Positions 1 to 6,204 of a stretch of DNA of 11,606 nt are shown here, in pieces. Position 1 is the stretch's first letter; each line of letters begins with the position of its first letter. Location: the NCBI GenBank assembly GCA_964485235.1, contig CAZAIO010000089.1, forward strand, positions 1 to 11,606, written 5' to 3'. The DNA comes from CAZAIO01 sp964485235 (GTDB lineage Bacteria > Chloroflexota > Dehalococcoidia > GIF9 > UBA5629). The notes beneath the pieces were generated by a model. It was not told where the DNA came from and did no database searches. It saw only the letters and a list, made by a program, of their open reading frames with translations. A program made the position numbers and the translations under genes.

Positions 1-410
1 ACCACTTCCAGTACGCGACTGCTTCCACCGGCGCATGTTGCGCTGGTTAAAAACGATAATGCTTTTCCCTTGCCGTCTGTCCGGACTGCTCGACAGTACA
101 TATCACCGGCATCGAGGATCGTGCGGACGTCCGGTAAAAGGTGTGCTATTCCCATTGCCTGGCAGCTAACTTCAGTAAATGTTTTCTGTGAGAACGGCAC
201 GCTGGTCGCTCCGTAACCTGTCGCCGTGATGCCTGCGATAGATGACCGGGATATCTCTGCACCGGATAATGCATGTCCGACCACCTGTTCCGCTGTCTGT
301 TTGTAGTTCCCGCTCGAACGTAAAATGGCATATGACAGGATGTTCTCTTCCTCGATAAGAACGGCTTTTGCGAAAGCCGAACCCATATCTATACCGATAT
401 AGTAACTCAT
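1..410 (-). CDS. Degenerate 2-hydroxyacyl-CoA dehydratase activator-like ATPase (BadF/BadG/BcrA/BcrD family), 3' end outside window
   Basis: The first 136 residues are visible; the gene runs off the left edge. It starts at ATG 410, 12 bases after the stop of the upstream paralogue, with AGAGG about 14 bases before the start, so the two are surely co-transcribed. The N-terminus IGIDMGSAFAK matches the phosphate-1 loop of the ASKHA fold, and TATGYGATSVPF and SCQAMG match family blocks. Known family role: a homodimeric or heterodimeric [4Fe-4S] ATPase that drives low-potential electrons into a dehydratase or aryl-CoA reductase. What is odd: the canonical DIGGQD block reads DAGDMY (residues 100-105), and NDKCAAGTGRFLE reads SATCAGGSSRVLE. 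The cluster cysteine (C126) is kept, but the GGQD nucleotide-contacting residues are lost. I infer a structural or regulatory partner for the canonical subunit; ATP hydrolysis by this chain is doubtful. The second cluster cysteine lies beyond the window. Confidence 0.85.
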   Translation of the reverse strand, partial: MSYYIGIDMGSAFAKAVLIEEENILSYAILRSSGNYKQTAEQVVGHALSGAEISRSSIAGITATGYGATSVPFSQKTFTEVSCQAMGIAHLLPDVRTILDAGDMYCRAVRTDGKGKALSFLTSATCAGGSSRVLEV

Positions 411-422
411 CTCGTGGTTCTA

Positions 423-1268
423 CTACCTCTCTGTTTCATGAAAATCACGGCTTCCTTGTGAATCAGGGCCATTCGTTCTGGTATATCCCTGCTCCGTCAT
501 TTCTCTTGCTATCAATGCTGCGCCCAGTGCACCGGTAATAAGAGGATTATCGGGAACAACCGCAGGTAACTTCATTTTGCTCTCAAGCGCTTTGATCAGA
601 GCGATATTTTTCGCGCCGCCACCGGTTATAACGACTTCTCTTTCTATTTTCAGCCTGTTGACCAGACGGTATATTCTCGTAGCGATCGCCTGATGAAGAC
701 CGTTGAGTATATCGTTGAGCGGAATACCTTGTGCCAGCTTGCTGACCACTTCCTGTTCCGTGAAAATCGTACAGGTGCTGCTGATCTCCACTGCATTAGT
801 CGACGTGAGGGACAGGGGTCCCATCTCCTCCAGCGGTACTCCCAGCGCTCTCGCTGTAATTTCGAGGAACCGTCCTGTTCCCGCGGCGCATTTGTCGTTC
901 ATTACAAAATTGCCCGGTCTATTTCCCGCTACTTTAATGCCCTTACAGTCCTGTCCTCCGATATCGATTATTGTCCGGACATAGGGTATCAGTTTTGCAA
1001 CTCCTCTGGTGTGACAGGTTATCTCTGTAACCTGTTTGTCCGCAAAGGGCACGTTAATCCTGCCGTACCCTGTCGCGATTATACAGGATATATCGTTAAA
1101 AGGGATGTGTTCATGTTCGAGCGCTTCTTCCATGGCCGAATATGCCAGTAACCTCTGTTCCGGCGTGGTCGATTTCACCAGCGAGGAAACTATATCTTCC
1201 TCTGCCGTTATAACGACTTTGGTCATCGTTGAACCGATATCTATTCCTCCGAATAATCTGCGTGTCAT
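423..1268 (-). CDS. 2-hydroxyacyl-CoA dehydratase activator (ATP-dependent [4Fe-4S] activase, HgdC/BcrD-like)
   Basis: 281 residues, close to the usual ~260-270 for single-domain activators. It shows the complete ASKHA signature set: GIDIGSTMTK (8-17), ATGYGR (65-70), IDIGGQD (101-107), MNDKCAAGTGRFLE (123-136), EISSTC (161-166), VITGGGAKN (213-221) and GALGAALIA (246-254). C127 and C166 fall at the same positions as the two cysteines that bridge the [4Fe-4S] cluster across the dimer in Acidaminococcus HgdC. Role: ATP-driven one-electron transfer to a 2-hydroxyacyl-CoA dehydratase or related CoA-ester reductase in the cytoplasm. The last ~25 residues form a hydrophilic tail beyond the family core. 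The start at ATG 1268 is preceded by AGGA at 8 bases. The gene ends in tandem TAG TAG codons just before the degenerate paralogue, so I expect one operon, possibly continuing into dehydratase subunits outside the window. The substrate cannot be told from the activator. Confidence 0.93.
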   Translation of the reverse strand: MTRRLFGGIDIGSTMTKVVITAEEDIVSSLVKSTTPEQRLLAYSAMEEALEHEHIPFNDISCIIATGYGRINVPFADKQVTEITCHTRGVAKLIPYVRTIIDIGGQDCKGIKVAGNRPGNFVMNDKCAAGTGRFLEITARALGVPLEEMGPLSLTSTNAVEISSTCTIFTEQEVVSKLAQGIPLNDILNGLHQAIATRIYRLVNRLKIEREVVITGGGAKNIALIKALESKMKLPAVVPDNPLITGALGAALIAREMTEQGYTRTNGPDSQGSRDFHETER

Positions 1269-1360
1269 TACATGTATCCTGACATAATACGGTACTAGAA
1301 GTGAAGCTGATCAGTCAAGAGGGAGAGAATAGAATAGAAGAGTTAAACAGGGAAATCTCC

Positions 1361-1398
1361 ACCGGGGCTTACGTGCCGGTACTATTTTGCAGTACTGG
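1361..1398 (+). repeat. Overlapping, mutually exclusive stem-loops
   Basis: ACCGG at 1361-1365 can pair with CCGGT at 1376-1380. The same right arm, extended as CCGGTACT (1376-1383), can instead pair with AGTACTGG (1391-1398) around the loop ATTTTGC, giving eight pairs with one G-U if transcribed as plus-strand RNA. The two structures compete for bases 1376-1380. A run of five T follows at 1406-1410. Whether this region is transcribed is unknown. Confidence 0.35.
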
Positions 1399-1517
1399 AA
1401 ATTGCTTTTTCCTGTAGAAACTGCTTTATTCCGTTATTTTAATTGTTTATCGGATCAATAGGACTTTTTTGCTATCCGTAAAGTTACCAATGGACTATTT
1501 ACTATTGTAATCGTGAG

Positions 1518-1558
1518 TTGCATACTAAGGTGTATCCGCTCGTGACATGCGTATGCAA
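1518..1558. repeat. Inverted repeat TTGCATAC ... GTATGCAA
   Basis: Perfect 8-base arms at 1518-1525 and 1551-1558 are separated by 25 bases. Each arm is preceded by a copy of TCGTGA (1511-1516 and 1540-1545), so the element has a direct and an inverted component. It lies 62 bases before the cyclase start codon. It could be a regulator-binding site or a leader-RNA stem; there is nothing to identify the regulator. Confidence 0.4.
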
Positions 1559-1588
1559 TAAAATGAGCAGTACACGCGAATTTATATT

Positions 1589-1611
1589 AAGGAGAGACCG
1601 GCCTTCCCGGT
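1589..1611 (+). promoter_or_regulatory. Shine-Dalgarno followed by a hairpin before the cyclase start
   Basis: AAGGAGAG (1589-1596) is a good ribosome-binding sequence but lies 26 bases from the ATG at 1621. No in-frame ATG, GTG or TTG exists between, and a TAA at 1588-1590 closes the frame upstream. The gap holds a perfect 5-base-pair hairpin, ACCGG-CCTTC-CCGGT (1597-1611). Folding it would shorten the effective distance to about 11 bases. I infer that the hairpin bridges the two. Confidence 0.4.
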
Positions 1612-1620
1612 AATGGAAAT

Positions 1621-2889
1621 ATGGGTGTGATTTCAGCATCGGCAGAATTGGCTGAAGCGCTTATTCGAAGCGCTGAAACGGGAATATATATCGTTCAGGA
1701 TGGGAAACTGGCATATTGCAATGCTCTTTTTGTGAAATGTACCGGTTTTAGTGAAGATGAACTGGTGGGGAAATGTCCACTCGATCATGTTTATCCGGAC
1801 GATAGGGAGTTTGTCAGGCGGCGGGCTATAGAAAACCTGAAAGGCGTCAACAATCTTTCATATGAATACCGGTTTGTAAAAAGAAACGGCGATCTTATGT
1901 GGGTAATGGAACGTGTTACCTCGACTTTCTACGGGGGCAGGAGGGCGTCAGTAGGCAGCTTTATGGATATCACCTCGCGCAAACAGGTAGAAGTGGAGTT
2001 GAGATTGAAGTCCGATTTGCTGGACGCTGCAACCGATGCGATCACACTACGGGACTTTTCCGGCAATATCTATTACGCTAACGAAGTAGCATATAAATCT
2101 CTGGGTTATAGCAGGGAAGAGTATATGAATATGAACATACACAATATCCTTACTGAAGAGTGTTCGAAAACAATGGGACTGAATGAAGAAATGCTGAAGG
2201 AAAAGGGATATGCAACGTATATATCGGAGGTCTATTGTAAAGGCGGAGTGATGATGCCGATAGAAGTATATGCACGTGTTATACATTCGGAGAACAGGGA
2301 GTATATATTGAGTATTGGACGTGATGTTACAGAACGTAGGCGGGTGGAAAAACAGCTCACTCATATGGCGACACACGACTCGCTCACAGGTCTACCCAAT
2401 CGTGTTTTATTCTATGACAGGCTCACCACGGCGCTTGAAGATACGGCACGTACGGGAAAAAGACTGGCTGTGATGATGCTCGACCTTGACGGTTTTAAGA
2501 CCATCAATGATTCACTGGGACATACGGGCGGCGATAGGCTGTTGATGCTGGTCAGTGAGCGGTTGAGAAGTATTTTACGAAAGACCGATACTATCGCGCG
2601 TATGGGTGGCGATGAATTTATGGTTCTCTTGCCTCATTTAAATGTTTCGGACCATATAGAAATTGTCGCACAAAAAATACTGGATGCTTTTGCCAGACCT
2701 TTTATGCTGAATGAAAAACAAATACATATCACTACCAGTATTGGTATAGCGGTCTATCCTGACAATGGTGAATGCGCTGATATATTAATTCAAAACGCCG
2801 ATAAATCAATGTATATTGCAAAGGAGCAGGGCAGGAACGGGTATCGCAGGTTTGACAAAATCGATCACAATATAACAGTTATGGTTTAG
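1621..2889 (+). CDS. PAS-PAS-GGDEF diguanylate cyclase
   Basis: 422 residues, with no signal peptide or membrane segment, so a cytosolic sensor enzyme making c-di-GMP from two GTP. PAS domain 1 spans about 8-120 (ends VGSFMDITSRKQVE) and PAS domain 2 about 130-242 (ends SIGRDVTERRRVE), each joined by the usual short helix. The GGDEF domain covers about 250-415 and opens with THDSLTGLPNR. The active-site loop ARMGGDEF is intact (GGDEF at 329-333), the metal-binding segment MLDLDGFKTIND is present (D288), and the inhibitory I-site RxxD is present as R320-K-T-D323, nine residues before the first G. There is no EAL domain. The PAS ligand or cofactor cannot be told from sequence. It is followed 126 bases later by an HD-GYP protein, so makers and breakers of the same messenger lie side by side. 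The start at 1621 is the only one possible in frame after the upstream TAA. Confidence 0.95.
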   Translation: MGVISASAELAEALIRSAETGIYIVQDGKLAYCNALFVKCTGFSEDELVGKCPLDHVYPDDREFVRRRAIENLKGVNNLSYEYRFVKRNGDLMWVMERVTSTFYGGRRASVGSFMDITSRKQVEVELRLKSDLLDAATDAITLRDFSGNIYYANEVAYKSLGYSREEYMNMNIHNILTEECSKTMGLNEEMLKEKGYATYISEVYCKGGVMMPIEVYARVIHSENREYILSIGRDVTERRRVEKQLTHMATHDSLTGLPNRVLFYDRLTTALEDTARTGKRLAVMMLDLDGFKTINDSLGHTGGDRLLMLVSERLRSILRKTDTIARMGGDEFMVLLPHLNVSDHIEIVAQKILDAFARPFMLNEKQIHITTSIGIAVYPDNGECADILIQNADKSMYIAKEQGRNGYRRFDKIDHNITVMV

Positions 2890-2947
2890 CGGATGTCGGT
2901 TCCGGTAACTGTATAGATATATTTACGATGAAACGGTAACAGGAGGG

Positions 2948-3016
2948 ATGGCTGATAAGGAACTGACATTTATTTTTATCCGGTTAAATTATCTTATTAC
3001 AGATTGTGAAAAATAA
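2948..3016 (+). CDS. Possible 22-residue leader peptide overlapping the HD-GYP start
   Basis: An ATG directly after AGGAGGG (2941-2947) opens 22 codons, beginning MADKELTF and ending LITDCEK. Its TAA stop shares a base with the ATG of the HD-GYP gene (TAATG at 3014-3018). The HD-GYP start has no good ribosome site of its own, only GTGAA nearby, so termination-reinitiation from the leader would explain its translation. Against this, the Shine-Dalgarno lies only one base from the leader ATG, which is too close for efficient initiation. No sequence homology is recognised. Confidence 0.3.
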   Translation: MADKELTFIFIRLNYLITDCEK

Positions 3017-4764
3017 TGAATATTCAGGACAAGACAAAACAGGAACTAATCAATGAAGTGGAATCCCTCCATTTAAAAATGGCGGACCACGAGATATTGG
3101 AAAGGGAACATCGACGCGTTAAATCGCTCTACACCATTGCGCAAACGGTCAACCAGACCCTGGACTTACAGGAAATGCTTGACAGGGCAGTAAAGAAGAC
3201 GGTTCAAATAACCGGCGCTCATATCGGCATGGTATATATATTCGATGTGGAAAGAAAAAAACTACAACTGAAAGCCACTACAGGGATCTCCCCTGAAATG
3301 ACCAAACAGATAGCTTCCATATCCTTAACCGATGAAGAGATCGACAGGATAGCGGGATCGAAAATAGATGCGGTGGATACCGCAAGTATTAACGACGCTT
3401 TTTCGACCGACTATATAGCTGACTTGCTGCAGCCGGGCGGAGACCACTCATTTTTCACCGCGCCTGTTATCGGCATAGGGCAGATATGCGGAATTCTCGT
3501 GGTTGCAAGAAATTCCCGCTGTAAATTCAATCCGGCAGAGAGAGAACTGGTGACCTCAATAGGAAAACAAATCGGGTTGGGTATAGAAAACGCTCGATTA
3601 TTCCAGGAATTAAGCACGCTCACTACCATCGATACGTTGACAGGTCTTCATAACAGCCAGTATTTTCAGGAGAGACTGGACGAAGAAGTCGAGCGCAGTT
3701 CCCGTTACGGGCAGGAGTGTTCCATAATACTCCTGGAGATAGACCATTTTACGATGTATAACGATTTCTTCGGCTATACATCCGGTGATCAGACGCTTAA
3801 AAAAATGGCAGAGCTTATTAAAAAGTCGATCAGAAAGATGGATATCGGATGCCGGTATAACGGACCGTCATTTGCAGTTATTTTACCTGCAACACGGCCC
3901 GCAATCTCCTTCGATGTAGCCGAGCGTTTGCGACAAAAGATAGAGACCTCTTTACTTGAAGATAATAATATAAGCAGTGCGATGCTCACCATCAGCGCCG
4001 GTGTATCGTCGTTCCCTGTGGACGGTCCTTCGGCAGAAGGTTTGATCAGAAAAGCCGAAATTGCTCTTCTTGAAGCAAGACAGCGCGGCGGCAGTCAGAC
4101 CAATATTGCTTCGGATATAATTCGTAAGTCCCGGGGTAAAAAACGGACCATATGGGAAGTCGCGGAGTATCTTGAATCTGCAAATGTCAATTCCATATTT
4201 GCCATGGCAACTGCACTCGATGCGAGGGACCGTTATTCGGCTTTTCATTCCAGAAACGTATCACGATATGCGGTGTTGATCGGTAAGGCCCTGGACATTA
4301 AGGCAAAGAACCTGGACGATTTACGGACAGCAGCCCTGTTGCACGACATCGGCAAAATCGGTGTATCGGACATGATCATTTGCAAATCGGGACCTCTCGA
4401 TACGGAAGAGTGGAATATCATGATGAAACATGCTGAGCTTGGTGCCAATATAGTGAGTCATATTCCGGAGCTATCATCGTGTACCGCTGCTATCCGGCAT
4501 CACCACGAACGATTTGACGGGACAGGATATCCCGACAAACTTAAAGGGAAAGCTATTCCTCTGGATGCAAGAATAATTGCCGTTGCCGAATCCTACGATA
4601 CCATGACCACAGACCGTACATACAGAAAAGCAATAACTCATGCAGATGCAGCTAAAGAGTTAAAACGGTGTTCTCTTTCCCAGTTCGATCCGGTCATTGT
4701 ACTCACGTTTATCCATGAACTGGAGAAAAATATGCAGTCCCGGACCAATAAGCAGACGCGTTGA
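3016..4764 (+). CDS. GAF - degenerate GGDEF - HD-GYP cyclic-di-GMP phosphodiesterase
   Basis: 582 residues, cytosolic. Residues 1-35 are a charged coiled-coil-like helix, a GAF sensor follows at about 36-195, a GGDEF-fold domain at about 200-370, and HD-GYP at about 385-570. The GGDEF active site is lost: the loop reads RYNGPSF, with NGPSF at 282-286 in place of GGDEF, and the first metal aspartate is E241 (LLEIDHF). However, the RxxD inhibitory-site motif survives (R273-K-M-D276) at the normal distance. The HD-GYP part looks fully active: H411, LLHDIGKIGV with H443-D444 and K447, H472, HHHERFDGTGYP (495-506) and DTMTTDRTYR (528-537). Known role: hydrolysis of c-di-GMP to pGpG/GMP at a two- or three-metal centre. 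I infer that the middle domain is a c-di-GMP or GTP sensor rather than a cyclase. The gene follows an active cyclase in the same direction and is probably co-regulated with it. Confidence 0.95.
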   Translation: MNIQDKTKQELINEVESLHLKMADHEILEREHRRVKSLYTIAQTVNQTLDLQEMLDRAVKKTVQITGAHIGMVYIFDVERKKLQLKATTGISPEMTKQIASISLTDEEIDRIAGSKIDAVDTASINDAFSTDYIADLLQPGGDHSFFTAPVIGIGQICGILVVARNSRCKFNPAERELVTSIGKQIGLGIENARLFQELSTLTTIDTLTGLHNSQYFQERLDEEVERSSRYGQECSIILLEIDHFTMYNDFFGYTSGDQTLKKMAELIKKSIRKMDIGCRYNGPSFAVILPATRPAISFDVAERLRQKIETSLLEDNNISSAMLTISAGVSSFPVDGPSAEGLIRKAEIALLEARQRGGSQTNIASDIIRKSRGKKRTIWEVAEYLESANVNSIFAMATALDARDRYSAFHSRNVSRYAVLIGKALDIKAKNLDDLRTAALLHDIGKIGVSDMIICKSGPLDTEEWNIMMKHAELGANIVSHIPELSSCTAAIRHHHERFDGTGYPDKLKGKAIPLDARIIAVAESYDTMTTDRTYRKAITHADAAKELKRCSLSQFDPVIVLTFIHELEKNMQSRTNKQTR

Positions 4765-4785
4765 AAGGACCGTGGACTGGTTCGA

Positions 4786-4806
4786 TGGCTGCGCGCCAGA
4801 CTTTTT
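4786..4806 (+). terminator. Weak intrinsic terminator candidate after the HD-GYP gene
   Basis: TGGC-TGCGC-GCCA (4786-4798) forms a 4-base-pair GC-rich stem and is followed by GA and then CTTTTT (4801-4806). It lies in the 68-base gap between two convergent genes, where a terminator is expected. The stem is short, so this is only a candidate. Confidence 0.35.
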
Positions 4807-4832
4807 CTTGCCGCATACCACACTTCGGTAGG

Positions 4833-5981
4833 TTAATGGAATTCAAATTCGTATGTGTCAAGCATGTCGTCCTTCTGCTGCAATATATTCTCACCGGCGA
4901 GGTCCTGTTTGAGATATCTTTTAAAGAATGCCGTTGAGTAGGAATTGATAACACGTACCTTACTGTCGCATTCCTGACATTCTGTTATCGTGGCATAATC
5001 TTTGCAGGGGGTATTACTGAATGCAAAATGGCCGCAATTTTTTAGCACCAGATAAAATTTAGGACCATCTGCGGCATCATATATCACCTTTTTAAACTCG
5101 TCCGGCTTTATAGAGGGCAGGTCATATTCTCCATGTATGATCATGAGAGGAATGTCTATCCGTCGATTTGTATTTTCAAACGGGTATGCCGGAGCGGATA
5201 AGACCAGTGCCGCCTTAATACGATTATCTTTCATATTAATAGTGTCATTTTTACCGATAAGTCCCAGTGTTGTTAAACCTTCCATGGAGTGTCCCGCCAT
5301 ACCTACGGCATTTTCATCGATGAGCCCGTAGAAACTCGAATCAGGCTCACGGTTCAAAGCGAGCATATTGTCGATGACGCAGCGGGACTTTCCGAGCCGG
5401 AATTTGTCTAGATAGTCCTCGAATATTTCCCTGTTATCGGTCATTACTTCCATGAACTCGTCTATTATTTTCAGAACATCCTGAGAATCGGTGATCCCTT
5501 CGGTTCCTTTTATTCTATCGGTGGCGATGCTGCTCACGAAGTCCAGCGGTTTGGTGTCCGTGAAATCGGGAGCTGCAACGATGAATCCCTCCCGCGCGAG
5601 GTTCTCGGTCAAAGGCAGGGACCTGATACCGCTTGCATACAGGCCATGGTTGAAAATGATCAACGGGTACGGTCCGTCCTCTTTATCGGGTTTTGCATTG
5701 AAAGCTACGTTACTTGTCAATCCGTTATTATAGGTGAACAGGTGAGTCTTTACCGTCGTAGGGTACCAGATTGCTACGGTAAGCGTCTCTTCTTCACCTT
5801 TATAGTTGACGTAGGCAAAATCGCATATTGAAAAACCGACATGCGTGTTTTTTGTTTCGGGTTCAGGGGGTTTAGAGTGACACGACGAACAAAACTGCAA
5901 GATAACGCAAAAGGCAGATATTGCGAGTAACCATGCGGTTTGCCCTGTCCTGCGATATTTATTATGGCGTTCGCCTGACAT
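4833..5981 (-). CDS. Exported alpha/beta hydrolase, dienelactone-hydrolase / PAF-acetylhydrolase-like, probable lipoprotein
   Basis: 382 residues. The N-terminus has a basic stretch (NKYRR), a hydrophobic segment at about 15-30 and a Cys-rich end (FCSSC), giving a signal peptide. C34 after C-S-S could be a lipidation site, but the -3 residue is C rather than L, so the lipobox is atypical. The alpha/beta-hydrolase core follows: YPLIIFNHGLYASG (105-118, oxyanion-hole segment HG), a helix ending in EGFIVAAPD (131-139), the nucleophile elbow AGHSMEG with S232, the acid D287 in IIHGEYD, and H318 in NCGHFAF. The layout is like COG4188-type predicted dienelactone hydrolases. Odd features are E at the fifth elbow position, where G is usual, and three cysteines just after the catalytic His (C326, C335, C338). 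The likely reaction is hydrolysis of an ester or lipid; the substrate is unknown. The gene is single and convergent with the HD-GYP gene. No strong ribosome site is visible (GGGA, 10 bases before ATG 5981). Confidence 0.85.
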   Translation of the reverse strand: MSGERHNKYRRTGQTAWLLAISAFCVILQFCSSCHSKPPEPETKNTHVGFSICDFAYVNYKGEEETLTVAIWYPTTVKTHLFTYNNGLTSNVAFNAKPDKEDGPYPLIIFNHGLYASGIRSLPLTENLAREGFIVAAPDFTDTKPLDFVSSIATDRIKGTEGITDSQDVLKIIDEFMEVMTDNREIFEDYLDKFRLGKSRCVIDNMLALNREPDSSFYGLIDENAVGMAGHSMEGLTTLGLIGKNDTINMKDNRIKAALVLSAPAYPFENTNRRIDIPLMIIHGEYDLPSIKPDEFKKVIYDAADGPKFYLVLKNCGHFAFSNTPCKDYATITECQECDSKVRVINSYSTAFFKRYLKQDLAGENILQQKDDMLDTYEFEFH

Positions 5982-6064
5982 ATGCTTTTTCCCGTTAATG
6001 ATAAGAGGTATAAGAAACTATAGCGGTTATCGTTAATACTTATAATATCGTTATTTTATACCGG

Positions 6065-6085
6065 AGGATACTACTACAGTATCCT
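6065..6085. repeat. 8-bp inverted repeat AGGATACT / AGTATCCT
   Basis: Perfect 8-base arms (6065-6072 and 6078-6085) around the loop ACTAC. It is the distal member of a set of three hairpins downstream of groEL, seven bases from the long 18-bp hairpin. On the plus strand it is followed by TTATT. Together with its neighbour it could protect or end the groEL transcript. Confidence 0.5.
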
Positions 6086-6092
6086 TTATTGA

Positions 6093-6131
6093 ACAAGAGC
6101 CGGTTATATCAACGATATAACCGGCTCTTGT
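6093..6131. terminator. Perfect 18-bp inverted repeat downstream of groEL (terminator or mRNA 3'-end hairpin)
   Basis: Arms 6093-6110 and 6114-6131 are perfectly complementary over 18 bases, with a 3-base loop AAC and the core GAGCCGGTTATA. It begins 74 bases beyond the groEL stop codon and separates groEL from the hydrolase gene, both on the minus strand. There is no clean T-run on either side, so it is not a textbook intrinsic terminator. It may instead act as a bidirectional block or as a 3'-end stabiliser after processing. Confidence 0.55.
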
Positions 6132-6141
6132 AATACCTGTC

Positions 6142-6165
6142 TAAAAGCTATCTGCCGGTCGGCAG
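6142..6165 (-). terminator. Candidate intrinsic terminator of groEL
   Basis: On the minus strand CTGCC-GACC-GGCAG (6165-6152) forms a 5-bp GC-rich stem-loop. It is followed by ATAGCTTTTAG, which gives a short run of four T. It lies about 40 bases after the groEL stop, the nearest of three hairpins in this gap. Confidence 0.4.
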
Positions 6166-6204
6166 GTGCCTTTATATGGCATAATCTGGTCTGTTATTTA
6201 TCGA

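Larger units (their letters stand above)
1269..1620. other. Divergent intergenic region, hairpin-rich
   Basis: 352 bases between the minus-strand activator operon and the plus-strand diguanylate cyclase. No ORF with a credible ribosome site was found, and I see no convincing sigma-70 promoter on either strand. It contains several inverted repeats, listed separately: 1361-1398, 1518-1558 and 1597-1611, plus an 8-base palindrome CTGATCAG at 1307-1314. It must hold the promoters of both flanking units, and part of it is probably the 5' leader of the cyclase gene. I found no match to the conserved core of the c-di-GMP-I (GEMM) riboswitch. Confidence 0.6.

Noticed and set aside
693..1287. Plus-strand open frames of up to 152 codons opposite the activator gene
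   Set aside because: They overlap a gene with full family motifs on the other strand and show no recognisable domain or ribosome site.
1269..1620. Cyclic-di-GMP riboswitch before the diguanylate cyclase
   Set aside because: I looked for the conserved GEMM core and did not find it; only generic hairpins are present.
2903..2940. Direct repeat CGGTAAC between the cyclase and HD-GYP genes
   Set aside because: Only seven bases in two copies; probably chance.
6028..6053. Direct repeat TATCGTTA (6028-6035 and 6046-6053) upstream of the hydrolase gene
   Set aside because: Two short A/T-rich copies in an A/T-rich leader; too little to call an operator.
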